Below, piece after piece: positions 34,961 through 44,365 of a DNA stretch of 64,000 nucleotides. Each line of letters opens with the position of its first letter. Position 1 is the first letter of the stretch. The position numbers were made by a program, and so were the translations under genes. The notes under the pieces are model-generated. The model made no database searches. It was not told the DNA's origin and was given only the letters and a program-made list of their open reading frames with translations. Source of the DNA: Liquorilactobacillus mali KCTC 3596 = DSM 20444 (GTDB taxonomy: Bacteria > Bacillota > Bacilli > Lactobacillales > Lactobacillaceae); contig NZ_BACP01000062.1 of the NCBI RefSeq assembly GCF_000260415.1, forward strand, positions 62,001 to 126,000, given 5' to 3'.

Positions 34961-35329
34961 TTATTCGACAATCTTTAAATCATAACATCCATATTCACTA
35001 AGAGGTAAATTCCCAAGCATAAGAGACGTTTTTGTTGACCAAATTTTACCGATTCTATGATCCATTAGTTTAGGAGTTAAGTTAGACCAAAATTCAACAT
35101 TATCTCCTTCATAAATCTTTTTGCCACTTTCAATATCTTTTCGTCCTGAATATTGTTCAAGAATTACATCATCATTTTTTACATTCCAAGTTTCATTTTT
35201 GCCTTTAACAATCACGTAGACCGAACTAGGAGTTCCATCTGTGTCCCTATTTTGGATTGCTGTCACATAGTCCGATCTAACATTCAACCTTTTATTAAAT
35301 GCTCTAAAAATCATTCTTTCGTTCATCAT
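34961..35329 (-). CDS. YopX-family protein
   Basis: 122 aa. YSGRKDIESGKKIYEGD core near residue 60, YopX-like N-terminus (IFRAFNK). GGAGG upstream. Confidence 0.65.
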   Translation of the reverse strand: MMNERMIFRAFNKRLNVRSDYVTAIQNRDTDGTPSSVYVIVKGKNETWNVKNDDVILEQYSGRKDIESGKKIYEGDNVEFWSNLTPKLMDHRIGKIWSTKTSLMLGNLPLSEYGCYDLKIVE

Positions 35330-35679
35330 GATACCTCCAAGAGTTCTGGGTTCTGGTGGATGTTTCCCACTACTTCTCCCTTACGAACTGCATAATCAAC
35401 ACGTACCCAGCCTGTTACGAAACTAGCATCTTCTTGCGACCATTTGACAACTAGATATTCAACATCACCTGTACTATTAACATATTTGATAATGTCGCCT
35501 TCATAGATTTCTTTGTCATTCTTATCTCTGTGACCTATATATTGTTCCCAAGTAGCGGTATCATTTCCGACTAAATCATCAACTAGTCCTCTAAAACTAC
35601 CAAAGTTAAAACTTTCAATAGACATGTATTTATATTCCCCTAAATCTTCATGCCATGCTCTGAAGTTAATTTGTCTCAT
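35326..35679 (-). CDS. YopX-family protein
   Basis: 117 aa. N-terminal INFRAWHEDLGEY and core YIGHRDKNDKEIYEGD. Starts and stops overlap its neighbours, so the trio is one coupled unit. Confidence 0.7.
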   Translation of the reverse strand: MRQINFRAWHEDLGEYKYMSIESFNFGSFRGLVDDLVGNDTATWEQYIGHRDKNDKEIYEGDIIKYVNSTGDVEYLVVKWSQEDASFVTGWVRVDYAVRKGEVVGNIHQNPELLEVS

Positions 35680-35902
35680 TTTCTAACCCCCATTTTGCAA
35701 ACTCTGCCAATACTTCAAGCTCTTGCTTCGATGTTAATTTTTTAAAAGAGTTTTCAACAACCACATTTAAATTACCTACAACATGTCTCCTATGAAGTGT
35801 TCCTATAACACCTATTGGACTTAGCTCTAAGGATTTGTCTCGGTCTACGTAATTTTTGTACCCTTTAAGCCATTTCAATACAATATTTTGAACCTTATTC
35901 AT
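35666..35902 (-). CDS. Hypothetical protein
   Basis: 78 aa from the ATG after GGGAG. No motif. Confidence 0.45.
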   Translation of the reverse strand: MNKVQNIVLKWLKGYKNYVDRDKSLELSPIGVIGTLHRRHVVGNLNVVVENSFKKLTSKQELEVLAEFAKWGLENETN

Positions 35903-36347
35903 CTTCTTCACTCCCTACAAGATTAATGTGTAATGATCTAACAGTTTTACCCATGATTATATTTTTTGCTCCCAACACATTGAGTCTTATCAAACTTGCA
36001 CGATACCCATTATGTTTTAATGCTTTTACTATCGTATTAAGTGACTTATCATTCAACTTATTAAGATGTGGATTCTCTTCAGCAATTATTCCTAAAGCAA
36101 TACTATTACTCTCTTTAGCTGAGGATATTAAACGAGACACTTCTTCCAATGATTCTTTTGTAACACTAGTTTGTGTTGGTAAGAAATCACAAATTTCATC
36201 AAATGTCATACACTTATTTTCTTCTATCATTTCATCATCCTTCTTTATAAAAGTAAAACCTAAGCGCTTAAAGGTCTCTTCAATTTCTTGATCTGTTGCT
36301 TTTACTCCATAATTATCAAATAAATTTTTTAAATTAATCTTAGGCAT
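35895..36347 (-). CDS. Hypothetical protein
   Basis: 150 aa from the ATG after GGAGTGG. The C-terminal part (SLNTIVKALKHNGYRASLIR) is alpha/beta, possibly DNA-binding. Unknown. Confidence 0.5.
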   Translation of the reverse strand: MPKINLKNLFDNYGVKATDQEIEETFKRLGFTFIKKDDEMIEENKCMTFDEICDFLPTQTSVTKESLEEVSRLISSAKESNSIALGIIAEENPHLNKLNDKSLNTIVKALKHNGYRASLIRLNVLGAKNIIMGKTVRSLHINLVGSEEDE

Positions 36348-37110
36348 TATTACCACTCCAATTCAATCGTGTACGCAATGTTCTGCGACCATAATTAATA
36401 ATCTCTCCGCATCGCAATCGTTCAAGTGTTGTTTTCTTATCTTCTCTAAATCCCCATCCAAGAAAGACGCTAACGTTGTATTTCTCTTTTAGTTTTCTAC
36501 CATATTCTGTTTCAAAGAAATCATCATTAATATCTTTAATCGTGAATGACAGTCCATTTTCAAAAAATGTGCTATTTGTAACTTCGTCTACATGAATCGT
36601 ATTTAACAATTGCACGTCATCTTGAATCTCATTATTCTTCAACCAATTTTCTAAATCTTCAAGTTGTGTCTTTGTTAAACTTAAATCATTAATTAAGTCA
36701 TAATAATTGTTTTTGATACGTGCTATTCTTATCAATTGTGACTCTGGCAGATTCAATGGAATAAAGTATTTATTTTCAGTTACAAACGACAGATCATAAT
36801 GATCATGTTTAAATTTTATGAGCTGTGCGTATATTCCATCAAACTTTGTTAAGTAAATACCTCTTTTAAACCACATATTACGATTTGCATCAATAATGTT
36901 GTCAATGTTTATACAAGCTATAATTAACCAGCCAACAAAACTAACGAATAATATCAACAAAATAAAGACCAACAATATATCAATGGTTATTGCTATAATA
37001 TATTGATACAGTTTTCCATTTACGCCACATTCTTTACGAGTGCCATTCTTACTATTCCACAGTATCTTGGCGTACTCATTCATTACTGTAGAACGTTCGC
37101 TGCTATCCAT
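36340..37110 (-). CDS. Membrane protein
   Basis: 256 aa; a hydrophobic hairpin at ~residues 35-72, then a large soluble domain. GGGAG upstream. No family recognised. Confidence 0.55.
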   Translation of the reverse strand: MDSSERSTVMNEYAKILWNSKNGTRKECGVNGKLYQYIIAITIDILLVFILLILFVSFVGWLIIACINIDNIIDANRNMWFKRGIYLTKFDGIYAQLIKFKHDHYDLSFVTENKYFIPLNLPESQLIRIARIKNNYYDLINDLSLTKTQLEDLENWLKNNEIQDDVQLLNTIHVDEVTNSTFFENGLSFTIKDINDDFFETEYGRKLKEKYNVSVFLGWGFREDKKTTLERLRCGEIINYGRRTLRTRLNWSGNNA

Positions 37111-37726
37111 TTAAGAAATCTCCCTCTTCCCACATAGACATGATTTCAGTTTTTCTGCTCTCCAATTTACTAGTTTTTGAATCAATATCCGTCAACATCT
37201 GCTTGTACAATTTTTCTCTATCAGTATCTTCAAGAACCTTGATTATTGGGTACTTTTCTTTTTCGACAACGTCAGTGTATAACTGTTCAAGTGTTTCAAA
37301 TTTGACTTCTCTAGTGCTGCTGTTGTAATATCCGAAATGTTCAGATAGGTAATTTATTATTACCTTGTCTGATTTCTTTTTATATCTGAAGGGGCTGCCT
37401 TGCTCTACGTCATATACTTCTACGTCTGCATCCATATTGACGTAATGACGATAGGTACAATTGATTACATTCTTGCTTAGATCAATTTGTTCACCATAAT
37501 CAAAGAATAACTTATATACATGCGGAGTCAGATATTTATTGCTATCAAGTAGTTCGAGATTTATCTTAATTTTGTCTCCGAAATAAAAGACGGCCATATC
37601 ACCAGCTTTGTTACGTCCATGACCATGTATTTCATGTGTCTTGACTTTGATTAAGTCTCTCCACCTATGTCTTAATACCAGCTCTTTAATAAGGTACTTC
37701 TTCATATTTACATAACATTCAGCCAT
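37103..37726 (-). CDS. Hypothetical protein
   Basis: 207 aa, AAGGAG upstream. Beta-rich N-terminal half, coiled C-terminus. Overlaps the next gene. Confidence 0.5.
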   Translation of the reverse strand: MAECYVNMKKYLIKELVLRHRWRDLIKVKTHEIHGHGRNKAGDMAVFYFGDKIKINLELLDSNKYLTPHVYKLFFDYGEQIDLSKNVINCTYRHYVNMDADVEVYDVEQGSPFRYKKKSDKVIINYLSEHFGYYNSSTREVKFETLEQLYTDVVEKEKYPIIKVLEDTDREKLYKQMLTDIDSKTSKLESRKTEIMSMWEEGDFLNG

Positions 37727-37779
37727 AATTTCTCCTTATCTCTTTAAATATTGTAATATTACTACTATCAACATATATA

Positions 37780-37808
37780 AATATAACCGTTAAACATCAA
37801 AATGTCAA
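37780..37808 (-). promoter_or_regulatory. Minus-strand promoter flanked by two dispersed elements
   Basis: TTGACA, 17-base spacer, TATATT read on the minus strand. The AACCGTT/AACGGTT inverted repeat overlaps the core, a possible operator. Copies of the TAGTAGTAATATT element lie on both sides (37750, 37814). Confidence 0.7.
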
Positions 37809-37836
37809 CGGTTATTGTAATATTACTACTATTAAA

Positions 37837-38103
37837 TTATTCTTTAGCTTTTCTATTCCACTCTGTAATCTTGTCTGGTCTTAAATTACTCCATTCATCT
37901 ACGATTTCATCTTTTTTAAGATCATAGACTTGCACAAAAGGCATAGTTCTTACTTCTTTTTCATTTTTAAGCCAATCAATGATATCACTGCTAAGTTTGA
38001 CTGGCTTAAATGGTAGTTTTAAACGTTCCATGGTAATTTTGCACTTTATGCAATTGTCTTTCCATATAACTGTTGCCTGATACCTATTTTCTTGTTCTGT
38101 CAT
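37837..38103 (-). CDS. Glutaredoxin/thioredoxin-like protein (NrdH type)
   Basis: 88 aa. CIKC at ~residues 18-21 is the redox motif; TMPFVQVYD (~54) gives the cis-Pro. It could reduce a ribonucleotide reductase or other phage enzymes. Confidence 0.7.
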   Translation of the reverse strand: MTEQENRYQATVIWKDNCIKCKITMERLKLPFKPVKLSSDIIDWLKNEKEVRTMPFVQVYDLKKDEIVDEWSNLRPDKITEWNRKAKE

Positions 38104-38112
38104 ACAGCACCT

Positions 38113-38445
38113 CTACTTTTTCCTATACATTAATTGTAATTTTCTTCTACGATCTGTTATTAATTCCCCCACCAATTCTAACGCTATCTGAGAATCAGCA
38201 ACATTTTTATGCCATACAAAAGTATGTGTCTCAATAATTTTCTTATTTTTAGTATCATATAAATACCAATGTACAATTCTCTTATCTGTATCACCAATCA
38301 TTAATGAATAATCAGTATATGATACTCTATAAACCTCACGCAAACTACTATATATATCTTTTAATTCATTTTTTGCTTGTTTTTTGTGCTGTACAATATC
38401 ATATAGCAATAATAATGCAAGCAAAATAATCACAGCTTCAGTCAT
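38113..38445 (-). CDS. Small membrane-anchored protein
   Basis: 110 aa with an N-terminal hydrophobic helix (residues 3-16) and a soluble alpha/beta domain. AGAGGTGA upstream. Confidence 0.5.
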   Translation of the reverse strand: MTEAVIILLALLLLYDIVQHKKQAKNELKDIYSSLREVYRVSYTDYSLMIGDTDKRIVHWYLYDTKNKKIIETHTFVWHKNVADSQIALELVGELITDRRRKLQLMYRKK

Positions 38446-38474
38446 TCAGTCACCTCTTTTTAAAAAATCATTAT

Positions 38475-38657
38475 CTATTCTCTTACTATTTTGACATCAT
38501 CACTAAAAACATATGATTTACCACCCAACGTGATTTGCGTGCCGGCCTTAATGTGTATGGCACTATTCTCTGCTATAAACAGTTTGGGTGTCTCAACAAT
38601 GAAATCTATATTATTAGTTTCAATATTAGTGGCACTAATATTGTCTTTTATCTCCAT
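38475..38657 (-). CDS. Small hypothetical protein
   Basis: 60 aa from the second ATG (AAGGAG at proper distance). Beta-rich. No motif. Confidence 0.45.
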   Translation of the reverse strand: MEIKDNISATNIETNNIDFIVETPKLFIAENSAIHIKAGTQITLGGKSYVFSDDVKIVRE

Positions 38658-38659
38658 AC

Positions 38660-39106
38660 TCATTCTCCTTTATATATAATTAACGCTGATGGAAAAGGTG
38701 CAGCATCTTTTTGTTCTCCATCAATTGCAAATTTTAACCTACCACGTATAAACTTGATCTCTGCTTTGCCAAAAATATAGTCGTGCCAATAACTAGTATC
38801 TGTCCTTGATGGAATTAACAATACTAAATATTGATTATGCTTTAGTTTTGTCTCTGCCGCCTTTTTAACCCATAATTTAAGCTCTCTGCCGTATGGAGGA
38901 TTGAGGAATAAATTTCCAGAAAGACCCCCCCAATCAATTGATAAAGAGTCATCTTTCTCTGTTAAATGATTGGTACACAGGGCATTATCATCTGTTGATG
39001 CTAAGTCCCAATTAAAGTGAAACACCTTATTAATCTTGTTAAAGAAGTCCCTAGGCGTTTCCCAATATTGCTTATCTGATGTAAACATGCTTTTATTTAA
39101 TACCAT
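38660..39106 (-). CDS. Phage DNA N6-adenine methyltransferase (Dam family)
   Basis: 148 aa. The family pattern is visible: WETPRDFFNKIN (~12), DLASTDDNA (~29), FLNPPYG (~62, the catalytic NPPY). It methylates adenine in a short site, protecting phage DNA from restriction. Confidence 0.85.
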   Translation of the reverse strand: MVLNKSMFTSDKQYWETPRDFFNKINKVFHFNWDLASTDDNALCTNHLTEKDDSLSIDWGGLSGNLFLNPPYGRELKLWVKKAAETKLKHNQYLVLLIPSRTDTSYWHDYIFGKAEIKFIRGRLKFAIDGEQKDAAPFPSALIIYKGE

Positions 39107-39123
39107 AAGTCACCTCTTCAATT

Positions 39124-39708
39124 TTAATAAATAGCGCCATTGTAGAAGTTAAACTCTGGTTTATTAAAATCGAAATTAGCTAGTTCGCTCATTTTCAAAA
39201 CTAAGTCTGCTCCACCAAATGACATTAAATTAATCGGTTCTCCATATTCTTCATCTGGAATTACTAAGACAACATATTTACCAAGCGCCTTAGCATATCC
39301 AATTTCCATTCCACATCCAATATCTTCTTCTGTTGGTAGGTAACAGAACATAGCTATATCTGATGTTTTAATTCCCACAAGATCTCCGTTGAATGTTGCC
39401 ATCGCCCATTCTTTATCATGAAGATATTCAGGATGTTCATCTACACGAATACCTTTGTACTGGTGTTTCAAAGGAACATATGAATTTTCTGAATCCAAAG
39501 TTGCATTATCTTCTAATGCTTTAGAAAATTCATCATATGCCTTTTCTTGCTTAAGAGTGAACCAGCCAGCTCCATGGTAATAAGTCTTTTGAGGTACAGG
39601 CACTACAAATTCACGAACACCCACTTTTATTCCCTTTGAATCAATTTCCTCAAAAGGTTCTTTCACAATCTCTTTGACACGAGTATATTTTGTGCTTACC
39701 TTTACCAT
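39124..39708 (-). CDS. Nucleoside 2-deoxyribosyltransferase-like
   Basis: 194 aa. The C-terminal part FNGDLVGIKTSDIAMFCYLP...DIGCGMEIGYAKALGK is typical of the NDT fold, with catalytic Glu in GMEIGYA. It swaps bases between deoxynucleosides for salvage. It precedes a dNMP-kinase-like gene. Confidence 0.75.
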   Translation of the reverse strand: MVKVSTKYTRVKEIVKEPFEEIDSKGIKVGVREFVVPVPQKTYYHGAGWFTLKQEKAYDEFSKALEDNATLDSENSYVPLKHQYKGIRVDEHPEYLHDKEWAMATFNGDLVGIKTSDIAMFCYLPTEEDIGCGMEIGYAKALGKYVVLVIPDEEYGEPINLMSFGGADLVLKMSELANFDFNKPEFNFYNGAIY

Positions 39709-40260
39709 TTATACTTCTCCTTCTTTCTCTACAATTTGATTTAACATTTCAATGCTTTCGTCCAATAGTCCTTTGACATTTTCAATGACATAATCACACT
39801 TGTCTTTATTTTTCATGTCAGAATAATAAAGACCTAAACGTTTATTGATATTCCAACTTGAATCGCCACGATTAATTAACATGTCTTTATTGTCGTTATA
39901 TGGGGAATAGATAAATACCGAAACTGTATCAGGATATAATTCTTTGATTTGTTCATACCCATGATAAGTTACAACCGCATAGGCGTTATTGTCCTTTGTT
40001 TTTTCTTCAATTTCACTTAATTCTAACCCATAGTAATGATCTCCATAACGATCTTCTTCAGCAAATTTCTCTGCTCTTGCCATATTAAGAAATACCAGTT
40101 TTGAAACAAAATGATAATCAACGCCATCTTTTTCATGCGTTCTTTTGTCTCTTGTAGTTGTGCTAACCAATTCCTTTTCTTTCCCGAAAACACTACTACC
40201 AATAGTTGTCTTACCAGATCCAGAAGTCCCAATTAAACAAAATAATTTACCTTTACTCAT
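39709..40260 (-). CDS. Guanylate-kinase-like nucleoside monophosphate kinase
   Basis: 183 aa from the ATG after TTGGAGAG. P-loop GTSGSGKTT (residues 8-16), then STTTRDKRTHEKDGVDYHFV (~residues 30-49), the GMP-binding pattern of Gmk. It phosphorylates GMP/dGMP, complementing the other nucleotide genes. Confidence 0.8.
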   Translation of the reverse strand: MSKGKLFCLIGTSGSGKTTIGSSVFGKEKELVSTTTRDKRTHEKDGVDYHFVSKLVFLNMARAEKFAEEDRYGDHYYGLELSEIEEKTKDNNAYAVVTYHGYEQIKELYPDTVSVFIYSPYNDNKDMLINRGDSSWNINKRLGLYYSDMKNKDKCDYVIENVKGLLDESIEMLNQIVEKEGEV

Positions 40261-40528
40261 TTTTATTACTCTCCAATCTCGATTCAACTCTTGCTAACAT
40301 CTCTTCAATAATTGCTCTAGATTCATCACTCATGTCACGTTTTTCCAATTGTTTCTTGAAACCGTCACGAGCGCTTTCCAAATATTCATCACCTATTTCG
40401 ATTAAGCTGTTAGCAAACTTTAATTCTGCTGGCTTATTGAATAAAAGTAAGATACCCATATCGTTTAATGTCTTTGGTTCAAGTTCATGAACCAATATTG
40501 AGATTGCTTGTTCTGTACTTTGTTTCAT
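40253..40528 (-). CDS. Hypothetical helical protein
   Basis: 91 aa, AGGAGGG upstream. All-helical, Glu/Lys-rich; no motif. Confidence 0.5.
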   Translation of the reverse strand: MKQSTEQAISILVHELEPKTLNDMGILLLFNKPAELKFANSLIEIGDEYLESARDGFKKQLEKRDMSDESRAIIEEMLARVESRLESNKNE

Positions 40529-40539
40529 TTATTTCCCTC

Positions 40540-40695
40540 CTAATTTTCAAGTGTTACATCTTTGTATACGTCAACATGGACTTGATTAACTTTTAAATAG
40601 ACATCGTCACCAGAATCAAAATAGGTAACGTTTTCGTCTCCGAGTCCATCTTTAACTAGTTCACTTAGCTTGTCCCTCAATTCCTTAACTGTCAT
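40540..40695 (-). CDS. Small hypothetical protein (51 aa)
   Basis: 51 aa; its ATG overlaps the end of the HAD gene, with GAGGTGG upstream. Acidic, alpha then beta. Unknown. Confidence 0.5.
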   Translation of the reverse strand: MTVKELRDKLSELVKDGLGDENVTYFDSGDDVYLKVNQVHVDVYKDVTLEN

Positions 40696-41264
40696 ATTCG
40701 TTCCACCTCGAAAACTGGCGCTGGAATAAATTGTTTGAAAACACTTGGTACATTTTCTAATTCTTTAGCAGTAAAAGATTGTTTCAACCTTGTGTTTTCG
40801 GGACGATATGAACAAGCAAAAAATTTGTTGTCCACACCCAATGTCAAATATTGTTGTCCATTGTCACTAACCAAACCTAATAGTGGAATCATAATTCTAG
40901 GCTCATTATTCTCACCTGTGATTCTTTCAATAATTTCATTTGAAGGAACAAAATCTAATTCTGCTGGATTGATATTCTTATCATCAATGAGAATGTCATA
41001 TGATAATTTACGAGAATCTACACCTTTATAAAACTTCAATACTCTAGTTAGATTTTCATTAACTTTATCGAACTTTAGTCCTTGTTGTTTACACCACTTA
41101 ACGGCATCTTTCAGTAAAGAACCATTGCGACAAGTCCACAATATTAATTCATTACCCTTATTCTTTAATTTGATAAGTGCCTTAATCAAAGGCTTGTTAG
41201 CAACACCTATTTCTGGGTATGCTTCTTCACACAATGTTCCATCAAAATCTACTGCAATAATCAT
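40692..41264 (-). CDS. HAD-like hydrolase with phage-specific C-terminal domain
   Basis: 190 aa from the ATG after AGGAGG. The N-terminal half has HAD motif I (DFDGT, ~residues 6-10), WTCRNG (motif II), and DILIDDKN (motif IV). The second half (from ~115) resembles a separate small domain of phage proteins (FTAKELENVP...), so this is probably a fusion. Likely a phosphatase acting on nucleotides or sugars. Confidence 0.7.
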   Translation of the reverse strand: MIIAVDFDGTLCEEAYPEIGVANKPLIKALIKLKNKGNELILWTCRNGSLLKDAVKWCKQQGLKFDKVNENLTRVLKFYKGVDSRKLSYDILIDDKNINPAELDFVPSNEIIERITGENNEPRIMIPLLGLVSDNGQQYLTLGVDNKFFACSYRPENTRLKQSFTAKELENVPSVFKQFIPAPVFEVERI

Positions 41265-41296
41265 GTCTTTCCTCCTAAATGTCAATATTACTACTA

Positions 41297-41470
41297 TTAA
41301 ATTGGTTCGATTGTCTTGCTATTGAGATCAGCAAAATACAAAGCGTCCCTACTATCCATAAAAGTAAATTCCTTATCTTCACCATCTGGCAGTATGTCGT
41401 GAATGTGTTTAATGTTGTTCTTCGCTGCAAGTTTCTTGACAGCTTTCAGTTCTGAATGTTTGACTTCCAT
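41297..41470 (-). CDS. Small hypothetical protein (57 aa)
   Basis: 57 aa, AGGGG upstream; the stop TAA is the start of a complete dispersed element at 41279. Unknown function. Confidence 0.5.
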   Translation of the reverse strand: MEVKHSELKAVKKLAAKNNIKHIHDILPDGEDKEFTFMDSRDALYFADLNSKTIEPI

Positions 41471-41527
41471 TTCTAAACCCCTAACTTTATTTTATATACT
41501 ATATTATAATATTACTACTATTAAAAA

Positions 41528-42874
41528 TCAAGACTCATAGCTAATATCGTCAATATTTTTATCCGAACGTACACTCTTGAACGTTGGGAATCTCAGTGAC
41601 TTACCACCATTTTGATTTTCACTCTCTTCAAAATACTGAACATCAATGATTTTACCGATAATATCTTCAGGGTTATTCCAGTATTTAACTCTATCATCTT
41701 CAGTAAAACCAGATCCAACTTGAACCTCAAAATCTTTGAATTGAATAATAACTCCACCTAGCTTATTCTTATTTGCTCCCGTTCCCTCATAAACGTCTTT
41801 TACGAGTACGTCTGCATTAAAGAATTGCTTAATCTTCAATAGGTCTGGTGTACGTTTTGTCTTATAAAAGCTGTCATTAAAGTTGAGCATGAGTCCTTCC
41901 CAACCTAACTTCTTAACTTTCTCATCTTGCAGTTTTGCAATAATGCTAGTATCATTTCCAGAATACAATGTAGGAACGATTTTTAATTTGAAATCTGTGG
42001 CAACCATATCATAACTTGATGTGAATGTTACATATGATTCAGCCAACTTAGATTTTCTGTCAAGATAAGCTAGTTTAGATTCGCCCTCAAAAAATTCATC
42101 AAGTGGTAACCAGTCAAATACATTAAATAAAATACCAGTTTTATCAGCTTTGTCATTTTTCAATACTTTTGCTGTTGCTCTGAATAGGTCTTTAGTTTCG
42201 AGATTATCCTTATTATCCAGAACTAGTTCACCATCTAATACTACTGGCTTACCTTGATTGATAATATTTGCCAATACCTCAACTTGTTTTCCCAATAGGT
42301 CAAGTCCAACATATCTAATTCCTTGTCGTGTGAAGAATGCGACCTCGACACCATCACAGATAGCAACACAACGGTGTCCATCTAGTTTTTGTGTGATACT
42401 AAAATCTCTTCCACTTTCAACTCTGTCTGGATATTTGTTCATAGGATAAGCCAACTGGCAACTGAACTCCTTGATAAAGCCTTTACACAATGCTTTGTTA
42501 ATCGACTTAGCTGTGATCCCAACTTTGATATTCTTAGCAAAAATGTTAAGGATAAATTGTTCAACGCTTTCTGAATACTTCTTAGCGAAATTTTTAATGT
42601 TCGATACTACTTGTAATTTACCAGTATTGTTTTCTTCAACATATTCCATTAATTCAAGAATGTTGTTAAAATCTTGATCTGGTTCAACCAAATCAGTTAC
42701 CGACATTTTCTTTGTACTGATACCTGTACGGATAAAATCGTCAAACACAAATTTCAAGACTTCTTTGAATAATATGTTATCCTCATTTTCTTTAATGATA
42801 GATACCTTTTCATTTTTTGAAGATGTTTCAGAGATACGCTGGAAGATAGTTGCTATTTCGATAATGTTTTGCAT
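41528..42874 (-). CDS. ATP-dependent DNA ligase
   Basis: 448 aa. The adenylation motif KLDGHR (Lys at ~residue 163), then a GELVLD-type motif III, KLGWEGLMLNF (motif IV), LLKIKQF (motif V). The N-terminal helical domain is present. It seals nicks in phage DNA. GGAG upstream. Confidence 0.9.
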   Translation of the reverse strand: MQNIIEIATIFQRISETSSKNEKVSIIKENEDNILFKEVLKFVFDDFIRTGISTKKMSVTDLVEPDQDFNNILELMEYVEENNTGKLQVVSNIKNFAKKYSESVEQFILNIFAKNIKVGITAKSINKALCKGFIKEFSCQLAYPMNKYPDRVESGRDFSITQKLDGHRCVAICDGVEVAFFTRQGIRYVGLDLLGKQVEVLANIINQGKPVVLDGELVLDNKDNLETKDLFRATAKVLKNDKADKTGILFNVFDWLPLDEFFEGESKLAYLDRKSKLAESYVTFTSSYDMVATDFKLKIVPTLYSGNDTSIIAKLQDEKVKKLGWEGLMLNFNDSFYKTKRTPDLLKIKQFFNADVLVKDVYEGTGANKNKLGGVIIQFKDFEVQVGSGFTEDDRVKYWNNPEDIIGKIIDVQYFEESENQNGGKSLRFPTFKSVRSDKNIDDISYES

Positions 42875-43575
42875 TGTGATTTCTCCTTTTTTATGTCAAA
42901 TTTATTTTCAATTCTTGTCTTAGCTACGTCAAAATACTCTTCGTTTAGCTCTATGCCAATAAATCTACGTTTTAGGTTTAAGGCTGCTATGCCTGTTGAC
43001 CCACTACCCATGAAACAGTCCAATACTATGTCATTCTCATTACTGTGTCGTAATATCAATTCTTCCATTAGTTCTACAGGCTTTTGTGTTGGATGAAACT
43101 TATTCTTACCAGATACAATAGGATATCTTAATTCAGAACGGTCATACTTATCTGATTGTCTATTGAAAGTCCATTTGCCCTTCTTAATAGCTACTATTGC
43201 AAATTCATAATCAACAATATATCTTCTATCTCTATTTCTTGGCATTGGATTGGTCTTTTCCCATCTAATAAGGTCTTTTACTATCAATCCTGATTTTTCT
43301 AATTCTTTTGCGATATCCCCTAAATTTTTCCAATCATTAAACACGATCAACGTACCACCACGTTTAAGGGTACGAGCAGCATCACTTATCCATGTGAGAA
43401 TGTCTGCATCATGATCCCATGTACCAAAATCAATGCTACTTCTACCCATAGTGTCAAAGTTGTTATCTTTGGCAATATTATATGGAGGGTCTGTTAGAAC
43501 TAAGTCAATGCTTTCATTGGGTATCTTTTTCATTGCCACAAGACAATCGCCATTTTGCAAGGCATATTTACTCAT
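42853..43575 (-). CDS. DNA methyltransferase, N4/N6 type (paralogue 1)
   Basis: 240 aa. TDPPYN (~residue 29), then a C-terminal FMGSGSTG (~residue 190) and PTQKP: the order of the beta class. It likely methylates adenine or cytosine N4 in a specific site, protecting the phage genome. Overlaps the ligase gene. Confidence 0.85.
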   Translation of the reverse strand: MSKYALQNGDCLVAMKKIPNESIDLVLTDPPYNIAKDNNFDTMGRSSIDFGTWDHDADILTWISDAARTLKRGGTLIVFNDWKNLGDIAKELEKSGLIVKDLIRWEKTNPMPRNRDRRYIVDYEFAIVAIKKGKWTFNRQSDKYDRSELRYPIVSGKNKFHPTQKPVELMEELILRHSNENDIVLDCFMGSGSTGIAALNLKRRFIGIELNEEYFDVAKTRIENKFDIKKEKSQCKTLSK

Positions 43576-44365
43576 GAACCAACTCCCCCTTCGCCTTTAT
43601 GTCAATATTACTACTATTGATACGCTCTTTAGCAATGTAAAAATAATCATCTTCCTTTTCAATACCCAAAAATCTACGACTAGTATTTAAACAGGCGACA
43701 CCAGTTGAACCTGAACCCATACAGTTATCTAACACTAGGTCATTTTCATTTGTATAAGTTTTTATGAGATATTCAAGTAATTCAACGGGCTTTTGGGTCG
43801 GATGCAGCCTATCCTTGTTTACAATGTTAGATACAGTAACTATACTTGTGGGATATTTCATATTGCTATCCTGAGCTTTTGTATAATTCTTGTGATCATA
43901 ACTTCCGTACACTTTGCTATTGTCCATACTATTGCCTTTGTTTTCCCATTTCTTACCTCGTGAATGACTTGGCTCTCCACCTTCTGTCATTTGAGGATTA
44001 TAGATTGGCAATTTTTTGTAGAACACAAGAATATCCTCATGTTTGCGCAAAGGCATTCGATTTGCATTAAGAAAACCTGTTGTCCTAACTTTGTCCCAAA
44101 CCAACGTGTATCTATACATTCTCTCATTTGATAAGATTAACTTAGCAGAGAAAGCGTTCTGACCAAACAGTACGATAGCACCATTTTCCTTAATGACTCT
44201 TTTATACTCTTTCCATAATTCATCAAAAGGAATAATGCTATCCCATTTATTATGAGTAACCTTACCATACGGTAGATCACATAGAATCATGTCAATACTT
44301 CCATTAGGTATCTTCTGCATTACTTCAAGACAATCACCCTTTTGTAAGGCATATTTATTACTCAT
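43568..44365 (-). CDS. DNA methyltransferase, N4/N6 type (paralogue 2)
   Basis: 265 aa. Same order as its neighbour (CDLPYG at ~32, HPTQKP, CMGSGSTG at ~220). The catalytic motif is DLPY rather than DPPY, a variant known among N6/N4 enzymes. The shared N-terminus (KYALQxGDCL) shows that the two are tandem paralogues with probably different specificity. Confidence 0.8.
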   Translation of the reverse strand: MSNKYALQKGDCLEVMQKIPNGSIDMILCDLPYGKVTHNKWDSIIPFDELWKEYKRVIKENGAIVLFGQNAFSAKLILSNERMYRYTLVWDKVRTTGFLNANRMPLRKHEDILVFYKKLPIYNPQMTEGGEPSHSRGKKWENKGNSMDNSKVYGSYDHKNYTKAQDSNMKYPTSIVTVSNIVNKDRLHPTQKPVELLEYLIKTYTNENDLVLDNCMGSGSTGVACLNTSRRFLGIEKEDDYFYIAKERINSSNIDIKAKGELVHE

